Shown here: positions 15,648 through 24,755 of the stretch, in pieces
Position numbering within the stretch: position 1 is the first letter of the stretch
Layout of the letters: the number at the start of each line of letters is the position of its first letter
The notes under the pieces: model-generated
The model's database searches: none
What the model saw: only the letters and a program-made list of their open reading frames with translations
Told to the model about the DNA's origin: nothing
Assembly: GCF_000016425.1 (NCBI RefSeq)
Contig: NC_009380.1
Span: forward strand, 4,964,144 to 5,028,143
Length of the DNA stretch: 64,000 nucleotides
DNA from: Salinispora tropica CNB-440
GTDB taxonomy: Bacteria > Actinomycetota > Actinomycetes > Mycobacteriales > Micromonosporaceae
Direction: 5' to 3'
Program-made: the position numbers and the translations under genes

Positions 15648-16793
15648 TCAACGACGCGGTGGCGAGTTGAGTCGGGCGGCCTGTCGGATGAGGTGGTCGC
15701 GCTCGGGGAGGCTCGGTGCCGAGCGGGCGGCCTCGGCGTAGAGCCGGGCCGCGGTCACCGGGTCGCCCGCCCGCTCGTGCAGGTAGGCCGCGACGGCGGT
15801 GTGCCGGGGCAGGGCGGGGTCGAGCCCGGCCAGGGCCGCCAGGCCGGCCCTCGGGCCGTCGGCCTCCCCGAGGGCGACCGCCCGGTTAAGGCGAACCACC
15901 GGGCTGTCGGTCAGGCGCACCAGGTCGTCGTACCACTCGACGATCTGCACCCAGTCGGTCTCCTCGACCGTCCGGGCGTCGGCGTGCAGTGCGGCGATGG
16001 CGGCCTGGGCCTGGAACTCTCCCAGCCGGTCCCGGGCGAGGGCTTTCTGGAGCAGCTCGACGCCCTCAGCGATCAGGTGGCGGTTCCACCGGCTGCGGTC
16101 CTGCTCGGCAAGAGGCACGAGCCGGCCGTCGGAGTCGGTGCGCGCCGGCCGTCGCGCGTGGTGCAGCAGCATCAGCGCCAGCAGGCCTGCGACCTCCTCG
16201 TGGCTAATCTTGGCAGCGAGTTGACGAGTGAGCCGGATCGCTTCGGCGGCAAGGTCGACATCCCCGGAGTAGCCCTCATTGAAGACCAGATAGAGCACGC
16301 GCACCACCGTGGCGACATCACCGGGCTGGTTGAGGCGGACACCCGAGACCGTACGCTTGGCCCGGCTGATCCGCTGGGCCATGGTCGCCTCCGGCACGAG
16401 GTAGGCCCGCGCGATCTGACGCGTGGTCAGGCCGCCGACCGCGCGCAGCGTGAGCGCGACGGACGAGGCCGGTGTCAGACAGGGGTGAGCGCACAAGAAG
16501 TACAGCTGAAGCGTGTCGTCCACCGCCTCGACCGGCCCCGGTGCGGGCTCGCCCTCGACGCGTACCTCGCGCCGGCGCCGGGAGGTGTCGGCGCGGGCCG
16601 CGTCGAGGAACTTGCGCCAGGCCACGGTGATCAACCAGCCTCTGGGGTCCTGCGGCGGACTGTCCGGCCAGCCGCGCACCGCCTCGACCAGGGCGTCCTG
16701 CACGGCATCCTCGGCCGACGCGAAATCCGCACCGCGCCGGACGAGGATGCCGATCACCGCTGGTACGAGGTCCCGCAGCTGTTCCCCATTCAC
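15648..16793 (-). CDS. ECF42-type RNA polymerase sigma factor with C-terminal helical extension
   Basis: A 381-residue extracytoplasmic-function sigma factor. Region 2 (SAEDAVQDALVEAVRGWP, PRGWLITVAWRKFLDAAR) and region 4 (LTLRAVGGLTTRQIARAYLVPEATMAQRISRAKR) occupy the first 170 residues. A TPR-like C-terminal extension of about 200 residues (LNRAVALGEADGPRAGLAAL, YLHERAGDPVTAARLYAEAA) is the mark of the ECF42 group. That group is found next to DGPF-domain proteins instead of an anti-sigma factor, as here. GTG 16793 overlaps the DGPF gene stop (GTGA). The extension is known to be needed for activity in studied members. Confidence 0.93.
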   Translation of the reverse strand: MNGEQLRDLVPAVIGILVRRGADFASAEDAVQDALVEAVRGWPDSPPQDPRGWLITVAWRKFLDAARADTSRRRREVRVEGEPAPGPVEAVDDTLQLYFLCAHPCLTPASSVALTLRAVGGLTTRQIARAYLVPEATMAQRISRAKRTVSGVRLNQPGDVATVVRVLYLVFNEGYSGDVDLAAEAIRLTRQLAAKISHEEVAGLLALMLLHHARRPARTDSDGRLVPLAEQDRSRWNRHLIAEGVELLQKALARDRLGEFQAQAAIAALHADARTVEETDWVQIVEWYDDLVRLTDSPVVRLNRAVALGEADGPRAGLAALAGLDPALPRHTAVAAYLHERAGDPVTAARLYAEAARSAPSLPERDHLIRQAARLNSPPRR

Positions 16794-17200
16794 TCCGTCA
16801 CAGCCGCCGGTACGCCGTAGAACGGTCGCACCTCCAGCCACTCGTGGATCGGCCTACCGCCCGGCCCGGGGGCCGCCGACAGCTCCCCCGCCAACTCCAC
16901 CGCGCGGTCCCACGACTCCACGTCGATGACGTACCACCCGGCGATCAGGTCCTTGGTCTCGACGAACGGCCCGTCGGTCACCGGTGGCCGCCCCTCGCCG
17001 TCGTACCGCACGAACGCGCCGTCGGGCGACAGCGCCTGGGCGTCGACGAGTTCGCCCGTCTCCTCCAGCCGCGCCCCGAAGTCGTGCATGAACCGCATGT
17101 GCGCGTCGACCTCGTCCGGCGTCCACTGGTCCATCGGCGCCCCGTCCACGGCGGGAGTCGGGCCACCCCGGTAGTGCTTGAGCAGCAGGTACTTGGCCAT
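16790..17200 (-). CDS. YCII-related DGPF-domain protein
   Basis: A 136-residue DGPF/YCII protein: MAKYLLLKHYRG at the start, MRFMHDFGARLEETGELVDAQAL in the middle, VTDGPFVETKDLIAGWYVIDV with the eponymous D-G-P-F, and IHEWLEVRPF at the end. AGGAG precedes ATG 17200. It is the first gene of a two-gene operon with the ECF42-like sigma factor, and such proteins are the usual targets and partners of ECF42. The biochemical role of DGPF proteins is unsettled. Confidence 0.93.
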   Translation of the reverse strand: MAKYLLLKHYRGGPTPAVDGAPMDQWTPDEVDAHMRFMHDFGARLEETGELVDAQALSPDGAFVRYDGEGRPPVTDGPFVETKDLIAGWYVIDVESWDRAVELAGELSAAPGPGGRPIHEWLEVRPFYGVPAAVTE

Positions 17201-17365
17201 CAGCTTCTCCTGACGAGGCGGCATCTCCGGCGGTAACTCTTCGTGGGGGCAGGCAGACAACACGCCCCGCGCGGACACTACTGCGAACGGATCGATCCGG
17301 CCTCGTGCCGCACGGGGGAGAGGCAATGACTTCTTGCTGTCAGCCGACGAGGGGGGGCGGGGCCG

Positions 17366-20077
17366 CTAGGGCTCCAGGGTGAGCGTCTGCGCCGCCTCGG
17401 CCTCGATCGTGGCTCGCTCCCAGCGCATCGGCAGGGTCTCGCCGGTACGCCACAGCTCCAGCTGGTCGTCGTAGTTGCGGTGGAAGGCATGCCCGGAGTT
17501 GCCGGTCAGCTGGATCCACCGAGAGGCGTCCAGGTCCGCCAGGTCGACGATCATCCGCATGGACGGTACGGCGTTGACCTCGTACCCGGTGGCGGCGTTC
17601 CAGCCGGTGGCGTTGACGATCGCGCCACCTCCCGACACGCTGACGGGGTCGGTGTTGAAGAGCCATTCGATGATCCCCACGCCCGAGGTGCCGAAGGACT
17701 GGTTCCGTACGGTCAGGGTGTGCATCCGGCCCCAGCGCCAGTCGGCCGGCTGGTCGCCCTGGTCGCGGGAGAGTTCGCTGGCCGCCGCTTCGGCCGCCGC
17801 GCGCAGAATGTCGTCGCGTACCTCGACGACCTCGGTCTCCGTCCGGTCCCACCACAGTGCATCGGGCTGGCTGAGTAGCCCCCGCACCACCTCGTACGAC
17901 TGGTCGTTGCCGTCGAGCCGGTGGTCCGACGGCAGTTCGTCGAAGGTCGCCAGGAGCAGGTGCCGCCAGACGGCGTTGTAGTACGCCGCCGCGGCGGAGC
18001 GGCGCCCGTCGTCGGTGCCCGGTTCGCCCTCAGCCGGCTGCTGGTAGTCCCACTCCGCCCATAGGTCGGTGGCGGACCGGACCAGGCCCGAGGTGCCGGC
18101 GTCGAGAGCCGCCTCGACCGCCGGGACGAGCGTCGACGCGAAACCGTTGCGGTTGTCGAACTGCATGGACTGCACGTCCGCGACGGTGATCTTTCCGGCA
18201 CCCCGCGCCGAGTCGATCAGCTCGTGGATGCGCTGACTGCGGTAGCCGTAGGCCCAGTCGGTGGTGAGCAGGTACGGGTACGAGGGGCCGATGACAGCCT
18301 CATTGGCCGTGACCAGGTAGCCGGCGGGTGGGTTGAGGACACTCGGCAACTCCGCGAAGGGAATGAAACCCTGCCAGTCGTACGCCGAGTCCCATCCCGG
18401 CGCCATCCACCGCCCGTCCCCCTTGCCCCGCACCGGGATCCGACCGGGCGCCTGGTAGCCGATGTTGCCGTCGATGTCGGCGTAGACGAGGTTCTGCGCG
18501 GGCACCTCGAACAGCGCCGCCGCGGCGCGGAAGTCGGCCCAGTTCGTCGCGGTGTTCAGCGTGAAGATGGCGTCGGCGGTCCGGCCCGGCGCGAGTGCGG
18601 TCCAGCTCAGCGCGATGGCGTAGCCGTCGCGCTGCTCGTCGTCGGTGGTCGCCGATTCGTCGGGGGGTAGCTCCGGGGTGGCAGCGACCGACGCCGGTGA
18701 ACCCGCCGGGTCGACCGGCGGAGCAAGGCCGATATCGCGCAGTTCGGCCGACGCGTCGGAGAGCAGGGGTCCGTGCCCGGAGGCCCGGACGGTGATGGAC
18801 ACGTCCTCGCCGCCGGCGACCTTGATGGTTTCGGTGCGGGTCTCCAGCGGCTGCCATTCTCCGTCGACCTGCACCCGGTCGCCGTCCACCCGCTCCAGAT
18901 ACAGATCCGTGACGTCGGGGCTCAAATTGGTGAAGCCCCACGCGACGCGGGCGTTGTGCCCGATGACCACCCCCGGTGTGCCCGAGAAGCTGAAGCCGGA
19001 GACGTTGATGTCGCACGCACAGTGCAGGCCGATCTGGTACCAGATGCCGGGCATGCTGGGACCGAGGTGCGGGTCGTTGGCGAGGATCGGCTTCCCGGTG
19101 TCGGTCAGGTCGCCGTCAATAACCCACGAGTTGGAGCCGATGCCCCGACCGGCACCCAACACGGCCGGCAGCCGGGACAGCCCGCCGGCCAACGCGGTGA
19201 CCATCTCCACGACAGCCGTGCCAGCGATGGGTCCGGCCGGCTCCGCGGTGAGCACACCCCCGCCCACTCCGGCGGTCTCGGTCCCGTCGGAGACCGAGCC
19301 GTCGACCGGGTCCGGGGAGGCCGGGGTGACTTCCTGATCGAAGGCACCATCCACGATGCCGCCCGTGGTGACGATCGGCTCATGCCGGTCGAAGGGGTAC
19401 GCCGGATACAGCTCCTCGACCTGCTGGCGGTTCAGGCCCTCGGCGAGCAGTGCCGCCCGGGCGATCTCGTCTCTCATGTTGCCGCGCAGGTCCCACGCCA
19501 TCGCCTTCAGCCAGGCGATGCTGTCCACCGGGTGCCACGTCTCGATCTCATAGCCCGAGTTCTGCAGGCCGAGTACGGCGTACTCCAGACTCGCCCGGCC
19601 CCCGTCGTTCTCGTCGAGCCAGGCGTTCACCCCGTCGGCGTACACCTGCAGGTAGCGCTTGGTTTCCACCCCGAGGAGGCCCCACTCCTGCTCGGCGACC
19701 CGACGCCAACCCATCGTCCGGAGGTAGATATCGGTCTCCACCTGGCTCTCACCGAAGAGTTCGGCGAGTCGACCCGCGGTCAGATGGCGGCGGAAGTCCA
19801 TCTCCCAGAACCGATCCTGCGCGTGGAGGTAGCCCTGGGCACGAAACAGGTCCTCGGCAGTCTTCGCGTACACCTGCGGGATGCCGTGATCGTCGCGGTG
19901 CACGGTGACCGGCGCGGTGAGCCCGGGCAGCCGAAGCCCGCCGTCGTGCTGCGGGAACGCTCGCCGCACCGTCCACACGGCGGTGAGGGTGAGCACGAGG
20001 GCCAGCGCGGTGACGACCGCCACGGTCCAGAGCGCGACCTTACGCACCCGGGGCGAAAGAACGCGTACAGGATTCAC
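17366..20077 (-). CDS. penicillin acylase family protein (Ntn-hydrolase)
   Basis: A 903-residue membrane-anchored or exported Ntn-hydrolase that is made as a precursor and cut into alpha and beta chains. A signal-anchor helix (about 14-38) is followed by the alpha-chain segment RDDHGIPQVYAKTAEDLFRAQGYLHAQDRFWEMD. The autocatalytic site GIGSNSW lies near residue 313, and the Ser after the Gly becomes the N-terminal nucleophile. The beta chain includes GTPGVVIGHNARVAWGFTN and HRNYDDQLELW. The family includes penicillin acylases and acyl-homoserine-lactone acylases, so the natural substrate may be an N-acyl signal or lipid amide. A large insert (GGIVDGAFDQEV to the site) marks the spacer. Confidence 0.9.
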   Translation of the reverse strand: MNPVRVLSPRVRKVALWTVAVVTALALVLTLTAVWTVRRAFPQHDGGLRLPGLTAPVTVHRDDHGIPQVYAKTAEDLFRAQGYLHAQDRFWEMDFRRHLTAGRLAELFGESQVETDIYLRTMGWRRVAEQEWGLLGVETKRYLQVYADGVNAWLDENDGGRASLEYAVLGLQNSGYEIETWHPVDSIAWLKAMAWDLRGNMRDEIARAALLAEGLNRQQVEELYPAYPFDRHEPIVTTGGIVDGAFDQEVTPASPDPVDGSVSDGTETAGVGGGVLTAEPAGPIAGTAVVEMVTALAGGLSRLPAVLGAGRGIGSNSWVIDGDLTDTGKPILANDPHLGPSMPGIWYQIGLHCACDINVSGFSFSGTPGVVIGHNARVAWGFTNLSPDVTDLYLERVDGDRVQVDGEWQPLETRTETIKVAGGEDVSITVRASGHGPLLSDASAELRDIGLAPPVDPAGSPASVAATPELPPDESATTDDEQRDGYAIALSWTALAPGRTADAIFTLNTATNWADFRAAAALFEVPAQNLVYADIDGNIGYQAPGRIPVRGKGDGRWMAPGWDSAYDWQGFIPFAELPSVLNPPAGYLVTANEAVIGPSYPYLLTTDWAYGYRSQRIHELIDSARGAGKITVADVQSMQFDNRNGFASTLVPAVEAALDAGTSGLVRSATDLWAEWDYQQPAEGEPGTDDGRRSAAAAYYNAVWRHLLLATFDELPSDHRLDGNDQSYEVVRGLLSQPDALWWDRTETEVVEVRDDILRAAAEAAASELSRDQGDQPADWRWGRMHTLTVRNQSFGTSGVGIIEWLFNTDPVSVSGGGAIVNATGWNAATGYEVNAVPSMRMIVDLADLDASRWIQLTGNSGHAFHRNYDDQLELWRTGETLPMRWERATIEAEAAQTLTLEP

Positions 20078-20136
20078 GTCGAAATCCTAAACGGTTCGGT
20101 GAGTCAGTTGGTGATCTAGATTAGGTGGATCAGACG

Positions 20137-21198
20137 TCAGCAGTACAGGTTGGCCCCGGGTGGCACCCCGAGGAGGCCAGCGAACTGTTGGTACCGATTG
20201 ACGCGGCTCTGTACCTGCGCGGGATTGCCGCCGTTGCACTCGAGCGAGCCATTGATGCTGCGGATGGTCTCACCGAACCCGGCGCCGTTGACCATCGCGC
20301 TGTGAGCTGTCATCCAGCCCGGTCCGTTCTGAGTCATCCAGTACCAGAGGGCGGTCTTCCAGGCCACCGCGGCGTCGTTCTCCACCAGCCAGGGGTTGGT
20401 CAGCAGGGGCAGTCCGAGGGCGTTGCCCGCTGCGTTGTAGTTGAAGTTCCAGCTGAGCTGGATCGGCCCGCGCCCGTAGTAGGCGGCCTGACCGGCGGGG
20501 CAGCCGTAGGGCTGTCCGGAGTCGCAGTAGTGCGGATAGTTCGCCGGGTTCTGTTCCACGATGTGGATGAGGCCACCCGTCTCGTGGTGCACGTTCGCCA
20601 GGAAGGCCGCGGCTTCTTGCCGCCGCACGGTGCTATTGCCGGTGTTCGTGAAGGCCGGGTAGGCGTTGAGGGCTGCGACCAGCCCGGCGTAGGTGTAGAA
20701 GGAGTTTCGGCCCGGAAACATCTGGTTGAACTGCGCCTCGGTAACCACGAAGTCACCCGGGTCGGTGGGGGGTGGACTGCCACAGCTGTACGGATCCCAG
20801 TACCACGTGCTGATGGTGGGGTCGTACCCCGGGTTGTCATGTTCGGCGATGTAGTAGAGGCCGTTCGTGTAGCGCACGACGCTGCCGGCGGGGTACCAGG
20901 TGCCGGCAACCCAGTTCGGATGGTTGCAGGTTCCGCCCGGGGGTGGCGTGGATCCGCCGCAGGCGCCGAGATCTTGCCAGACGCCGCTGGTGCCGGGCGG
21001 AGCTTCGTTTTGGGTCCACCACTTCGCCTGGTAGTTGCGGCCGTTGTGGGAGACCTGCATTCCTCCGGTGTAGACGGCGGAGGAATGCCAGGATGTCGCG
21101 CAGGTCGCGGCTGAGGCTGTCGCGGCCGGGATGATCGCCATCAGCGTGCCGGCGATGGTCAACACCGCCAGCGCGGCGAGGGCGCGAAGTCTCGACAT
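20137..21198 (-). CDS. secreted GH19 chitinase with two chitin-binding modules
   Basis: A 353-residue secreted enzyme. The signal peptide ends near ASAATC. Two CBM5/12-type modules follow: WHSSAVYTGGMQVSHNGRNY with AKWWTQNE (about 35-80), and WVAGTWYPAGSVVRYTNGLYY (about 90-135). A short Pro linker leads to a GH19 domain with the catalytic glutamate in VHHETGG, then YYGRGPIQLSWNFNYNAAG and the C-terminal RVNRYQQF. It hydrolyses chitin by inversion. ATG 21198 follows AAGGAG; upstream in-frame codons are AT-rich promoter DNA (21200-21340). It is one of several polysaccharide-degrading genes in the window. Confidence 0.93.
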   Translation of the reverse strand: MSRLRALAALAVLTIAGTLMAIIPAATASAATCATSWHSSAVYTGGMQVSHNGRNYQAKWWTQNEAPPGTSGVWQDLGACGGSTPPPGGTCNHPNWVAGTWYPAGSVVRYTNGLYYIAEHDNPGYDPTISTWYWDPYSCGSPPPTDPGDFVVTEAQFNQMFPGRNSFYTYAGLVAALNAYPAFTNTGNSTVRRQEAAAFLANVHHETGGLIHIVEQNPANYPHYCDSGQPYGCPAGQAAYYGRGPIQLSWNFNYNAAGNALGLPLLTNPWLVENDAAVAWKTALWYWMTQNGPGWMTAHSAMVNGAGFGETIRSINGSLECNGGNPAQVQSRVNRYQQFAGLLGVPPGANLYC

Positions 21199-21445
21199 GA
21201 GCTCGCTCCTTGAAGATCCGTGAACCCGATGGCATCGATCATTTATTGATCGAAGTTCATCGTAACATTTTTGTTCACAAACTTTAATATTAAGCCAAGC
21301 CAATTTGGCTGAATGTCCGAATAGCCATTAAGAAGCGGATCGTTCTAATTTGATGTTTTTCTACGGTCGGTGGCGAGGCCGGGGCAGGTGGCCTGCATGT
21401 GGGAGGCCGTGGAGCTGGGGTGTGAACCGCCGATTTCAGGTTGAT

Positions 21446-21461
21446 CTGAAGTTAACTTCAG
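21446..21461. promoter_or_regulatory. perfect 16-bp palindrome upstream of a DHA2 exporter
   Basis: CTGAAGTTAACTTCAG is a perfect palindrome ending 16 bases before the exporter start. The 9-mer TTCAGGTTG also occurs twice in direct orientation around it (21435 and 21457). TetR- and MarR-family repressors that sense drugs bind sites of this form. No such repressor gene lies next to it, so its binding protein is unknown. Confidence 0.65.
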
Positions 21462-21477
21462 GTTGTAGAACGGCAAG

Positions 21478-23022
21478 GTGGTTCAACACACGATCACCCC
21501 CCCATCGTCCCCTTCCAGTCACCGGCGGCGGCTGCCTTACCGGTACTGGGTCGCCATCGTCTATGTGCTGGGCCTGTTCGTGGAGATCATGGACACCTCG
21601 ATCGTCAACGTGGCGGTTCCCGCCTTGGCCGCCGAGTTCGAGACGACGCCGAATCACACGTACTGGGCGGTGTTGGGCTATCTGCTGTCACTGGCCCTGT
21701 TCATACCCGCTTCAGGCTGGATCGGTGACCGCTTCGGCTCCAAGCGCGTCTTCCTCGTCGCCCTCGCCCTCTTCACCGTGGCTTCGGCCCTGTGCGGCCT
21801 GGCCCAAACGCTGGACCAACTCATCGCCTTCCGGATCCTGCAGGGTGTGGGCGCTGGCATGCTGACCCCGGTGGGTGGGGCCATGCTGTACCGGGCCTTC
21901 CCACAGTCGCAACGCGCCAAGGCCGCCACCGCCGTGTTCGGCGTTGCCGTGCTTGCTCCCGCCATGGGCCCGGTGCTCGGCGGACTGCTGGTCGACACAG
22001 CGTCGTGGCGGTGGATCTTCTACATCAACATTCCCCTCGGCATTCTCACCATGGCCCTGGCCGCCACCGTGCTGGTGGAGCATCGTGAGCCCCACGCCCA
22101 CCGCTTCGACATCGCCGGGTTCGTGCTGGGAGGTGCGGCCCTCACCACGACGCTCTACGGGCTGTCGCTCGGCCCGACGCTGGGGTGGACCTCACCCACC
22201 ATCGTGGCTGCCCTGATCTGCGCTCCGCTGTTGGCGGTCGCCTTCGTCATGGTCGAGCGCACCAGGTCCGAGCCCTTGGTGCAGGTGGCGCTGTTCAAGG
22301 ATCCGATGTTCCGTATCGGCAACATCGCCGGCAGTTTCCTCAGCGGGGGCTACCTCGGCTTGATCTTCCTGCTGCCGTTGTTCCTCCAGGGCCCCCAGGG
22401 TCAATCCGCACTCCACAGCGGCCTGATCCTGCTACCCCAGTCGGTCGGAGCCCTCGTCTCGTCGCAGATTGCCGGCCGTTGGTGGTACCGCCACTACGGA
22501 CCCCGCCCGCTCATGCTGTACGGGGCGCTCCTGGCCGCGGCCAGTGGCGTCGCCTTCCTCGCCGTCGGGGCCGACACCGACCCCCTGGTCACGGCCGCTC
22601 TACTGGGGCTACGGGGCCTGGCCATCGGACCGGTGTTCATCGCCCTCCAGACCGCCACCTACGCCACCATCAGCCCGGCCGCGACCGGGCAGGCCGTCGC
22701 CATCTACAACACCCAACGTCAGGTCAGCGCTGCGGTCGGTATCGCCCTGGGGGCGGCATGGCTCACCGCCCGGACCCCGAACAGCGCCGAGGCCGTCGAC
22801 ACGGTGTCGGCCTTCCACGAATCCTTCGTGCTGGTCAGCATTCTCCTACTTGTCGGCGCGTTGATTTCAGCCCGGATCAAGAACGCCGACGCTCGAGCCA
22901 CCATGGATCCGCCACCCGAACCACCTACCCACACGGCAGGAGAAGAGTCGGACCGGACAGCGCAGCTATCCGTTCATGCAGCAGATGGTGCCGGCGCTCA
23001 CCCACCTCGCTCGAGCACCTGA
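21478..23022 (+). CDS. DHA2-family (EmrB/QacA) MFS drug exporter
   Basis: A 514-residue 14-helix major facilitator exporter driven by the proton gradient. Marks of the family are VEIMDTSIVNVAVPALAAEF in helix 1, GWIGDRFGSKRVFL (motif A, about 82-95), RILQGVGAGMLTPVGGAML (motif B/C), and the 'APAMGPVLGGLLVD' antiporter motif C. The last 40 residues are a hydrophilic tail. The start is GTG 21478, with only a weak Shine-Dalgarno, and a perfect palindrome directly upstream suggests repression. The substrate is unknown. Confidence 0.9.
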   Translation: MVQHTITPPSSPSSHRRRLPYRYWVAIVYVLGLFVEIMDTSIVNVAVPALAAEFETTPNHTYWAVLGYLLSLALFIPASGWIGDRFGSKRVFLVALALFTVASALCGLAQTLDQLIAFRILQGVGAGMLTPVGGAMLYRAFPQSQRAKAATAVFGVAVLAPAMGPVLGGLLVDTASWRWIFYINIPLGILTMALAATVLVEHREPHAHRFDIAGFVLGGAALTTTLYGLSLGPTLGWTSPTIVAALICAPLLAVAFVMVERTRSEPLVQVALFKDPMFRIGNIAGSFLSGGYLGLIFLLPLFLQGPQGQSALHSGLILLPQSVGALVSSQIAGRWWYRHYGPRPLMLYGALLAAASGVAFLAVGADTDPLVTAALLGLRGLAIGPVFIALQTATYATISPAATGQAVAIYNTQRQVSAAVGIALGAAWLTARTPNSAEAVDTVSAFHESFVLVSILLLVGALISARIKNADARATMDPPPEPPTHTAGEESDRTAQLSVHAADGAGAHPPRSST

Positions 23023-23068
23023 TCGCCGCGCTCCGAAAGCCCGTGTGGGCATCATGCACCAGCGTGGG

Positions 23069-23782
23069 TCAGGGCAGCGCCTTCAGGAACGGTCCGTGGT
23101 GAAGTTGGAACTTGCAGTTGTAGTACCGGTCCCAGTTGACCGACCATGTCATCAAGCCTCGGAAGGTCGGATTGGTGCCGCTGTGTGGCGAGTACGAGCC
23201 GCAGCTCTGGCCGTGCACCAGGCAGTTGACCGCAGCCTGCACCCCCACCGGCGGAACGTATCCGTTGCCGGCGCTGACCGACGATGGTGCGCCGAAGGCG
23301 ACTTGGTTCTCCCGCAGGGCGGCAAAGACGCGGTCCGGATTCCCGGCGACCGGAAAGCCGGCGAGCAGCATGTCGGTCATCGCGATAGGGAAATCCGCTC
23401 CGCCCATCGTGTGGTAATGGTTGTCGAGTCCGAGGATCGGGCCAGAGTTGTAGTTCTGTCCGTGCAGCAGGGTGAGGTCGTCGCGGAGGGCATGGATAAC
23501 CGGCAGGTACGACCCGGCGCGTGGATCTCGCAACCCCAACGGCCCCGGGCCGCCGCCCACCTGGCCGGCGCCCCGGCAATCCAGGGCCGAGGTGATCATC
23601 TGAGCGGCCAGGTCCGACGTGGCGGCGAACCCGACCTCGTCGGGCACGCCGGCAGCCTGGCAGCGATCCCGGTCCTCGGTCCACGACGCCGACAGATACA
23701 CCCGTCGGTCGATCAGCGTGTGCCCGTCCCGGCCGGCGTAGTCCAGAACACCCCGACCTGGCTGTTCTCGCACCCGTTCCAT
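23069..23782 (-). pseudogene. chimeric remnant: IS701-like transposase fragment fused in frame to the C-terminal part of a GH18 chitinase
   Basis: The first 65-70 codons (MERVREQPGRGVLDYAGRDG, HTLIDRRVYLSASWTEDRDR, CQAAGVPDEVGFA) read as the middle of an IS701/IS4-type transposase. From about 23579 the frame continues as the C-terminal 170 residues of a secreted GH18 chitinase: SYLPVIHALRDDLTLLH, NYNSGPILGLDNHYHTMGGA, IAMTDMLLAGFPVAG and LMTWSVNWDRYYNC. The D-x-x-D-x-D-x-E catalytic motif, binding modules and signal peptide of the chitinase are absent, as are the DDE residues of the transposase. The frame stays open across the join. I infer a deletion with one end in an old insertion sequence. 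Confidence 0.75.
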
Positions 23783-24005
23783 CGCGCAACGGCTACGCGG
23801 TGGCACACGGCCACCGCCAGATCTAAAGGATGTGCACAATGTACAGACGATCACGCGGTGTGGTGCTCGGCCGGTGCCGGCGCGGGCGGCGCCGCCTCGC
23901 GTCCACCGCAGTTCACCAGCACGATCTCCAACGGCGGCTGCCGTACCAGAACCTCGGTAGCGTACTCCGGGCAACCGTTGATGCGACCGAGTGACGGGAG
24001 GCCCT

Positions 24006-24671
24006 GTGGATCCGGCAATCGCCCTTCTCCCCAGCGCACTGCTCGGACCCGCCGTCTGGCGGCCGGTCCGGGAGCAACTCCGCACCATCGGCCGGGACGC
24101 CATCGTCGCTGGAGCGCAGGAAGCGAGCGGAACCTCCGTGGACGACGTCCTGCGGTGGTACCTGGACAGCCTGCCCACCGGCCGCGACTACGTGCTCGTG
24201 CCACACAGCAACGCTGGCCTGTACGTGCCGGCCATCACCGCACGGCGCTCGGTGACCGGGCTCGTCTTCGTGGACGCGATCCTCCCGCCCCGGCGGGGAA
24301 CCGTTCCAGTGGCGCCTCCGGGCCTACAGGAAGTGCTGCACGCCCTCGCCGGGCCGGACGGCGTACTGCCGGTCTGGACCTCCTGGTGGCCCCCGGAGGA
24401 GATCGCCGCCCTCTTCCCATCCGAGCAGGTCAGAGCGGAGGTGTCCGCCCAGCAACAGCGCTTTCCGCTCGCCTACTTCGCACAGCAGGTAGCCATCGCC
24501 CCCGGCTGGTCCGACCGTCCCGCCGGCTATCTCGCCTTCGGTGATGCGTACGCAGCCGAGCGGGTCAGGGCTGAGGGCTGGGGCTGGCGCTCGACGCGGA
24601 TCGACGGCGGACACCTGCACATGCTGAACGCACCGGGTGAGGTCGCCGCCGCCGTCGCGCGCTCGCTCTGA
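24006..24671 (+). CDS. alpha/beta-hydrolase-like protein
   Basis: A 221-residue protein with alpha/beta-hydrolase character: LLPSALLGPAVWRPV at the start, the strand-turn YVLVPHSNAGLYVPAI in which HSNAG fills the nucleophile elbow (Ser), GLVFVDAILPP, and a late DGGHLHML with the catalytic His. It is short for the family and lacks an obvious lid. GTG 24006 is chosen because GGGAGG lies 5-6 bases upstream; GTG 23991 in the same frame has none. The substrate is unknown. It stands alone between the chitinase remnant and a lyase gene on the opposite strand. Confidence 0.75.
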   Translation: MDPAIALLPSALLGPAVWRPVREQLRTIGRDAIVAGAQEASGTSVDDVLRWYLDSLPTGRDYVLVPHSNAGLYVPAITARRSVTGLVFVDAILPPRRGTVPVAPPGLQEVLHALAGPDGVLPVWTSWWPPEEIAALFPSEQVRAEVSAQQQRFPLAYFAQQVAIAPGWSDRPAGYLAFGDAYAAERVRAEGWGWRSTRIDGGHLHMLNAPGEVAAAVARSL

Positions 24672-24755
24672 TCGAATTTTTGGGCGGCACGGAGCGGGCC
24701 TGATGCGACGGCACGGACGAGCCAAGGGTTCGGCGGTCACCTGGTGCAGCGGCCG

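Noticed and set aside
23783..24178. Upstream extension of the chimeric frame to 24178
   Set aside because: The added residues are low-complexity, overlap the divergent hydrolase gene and show no family resemblance.
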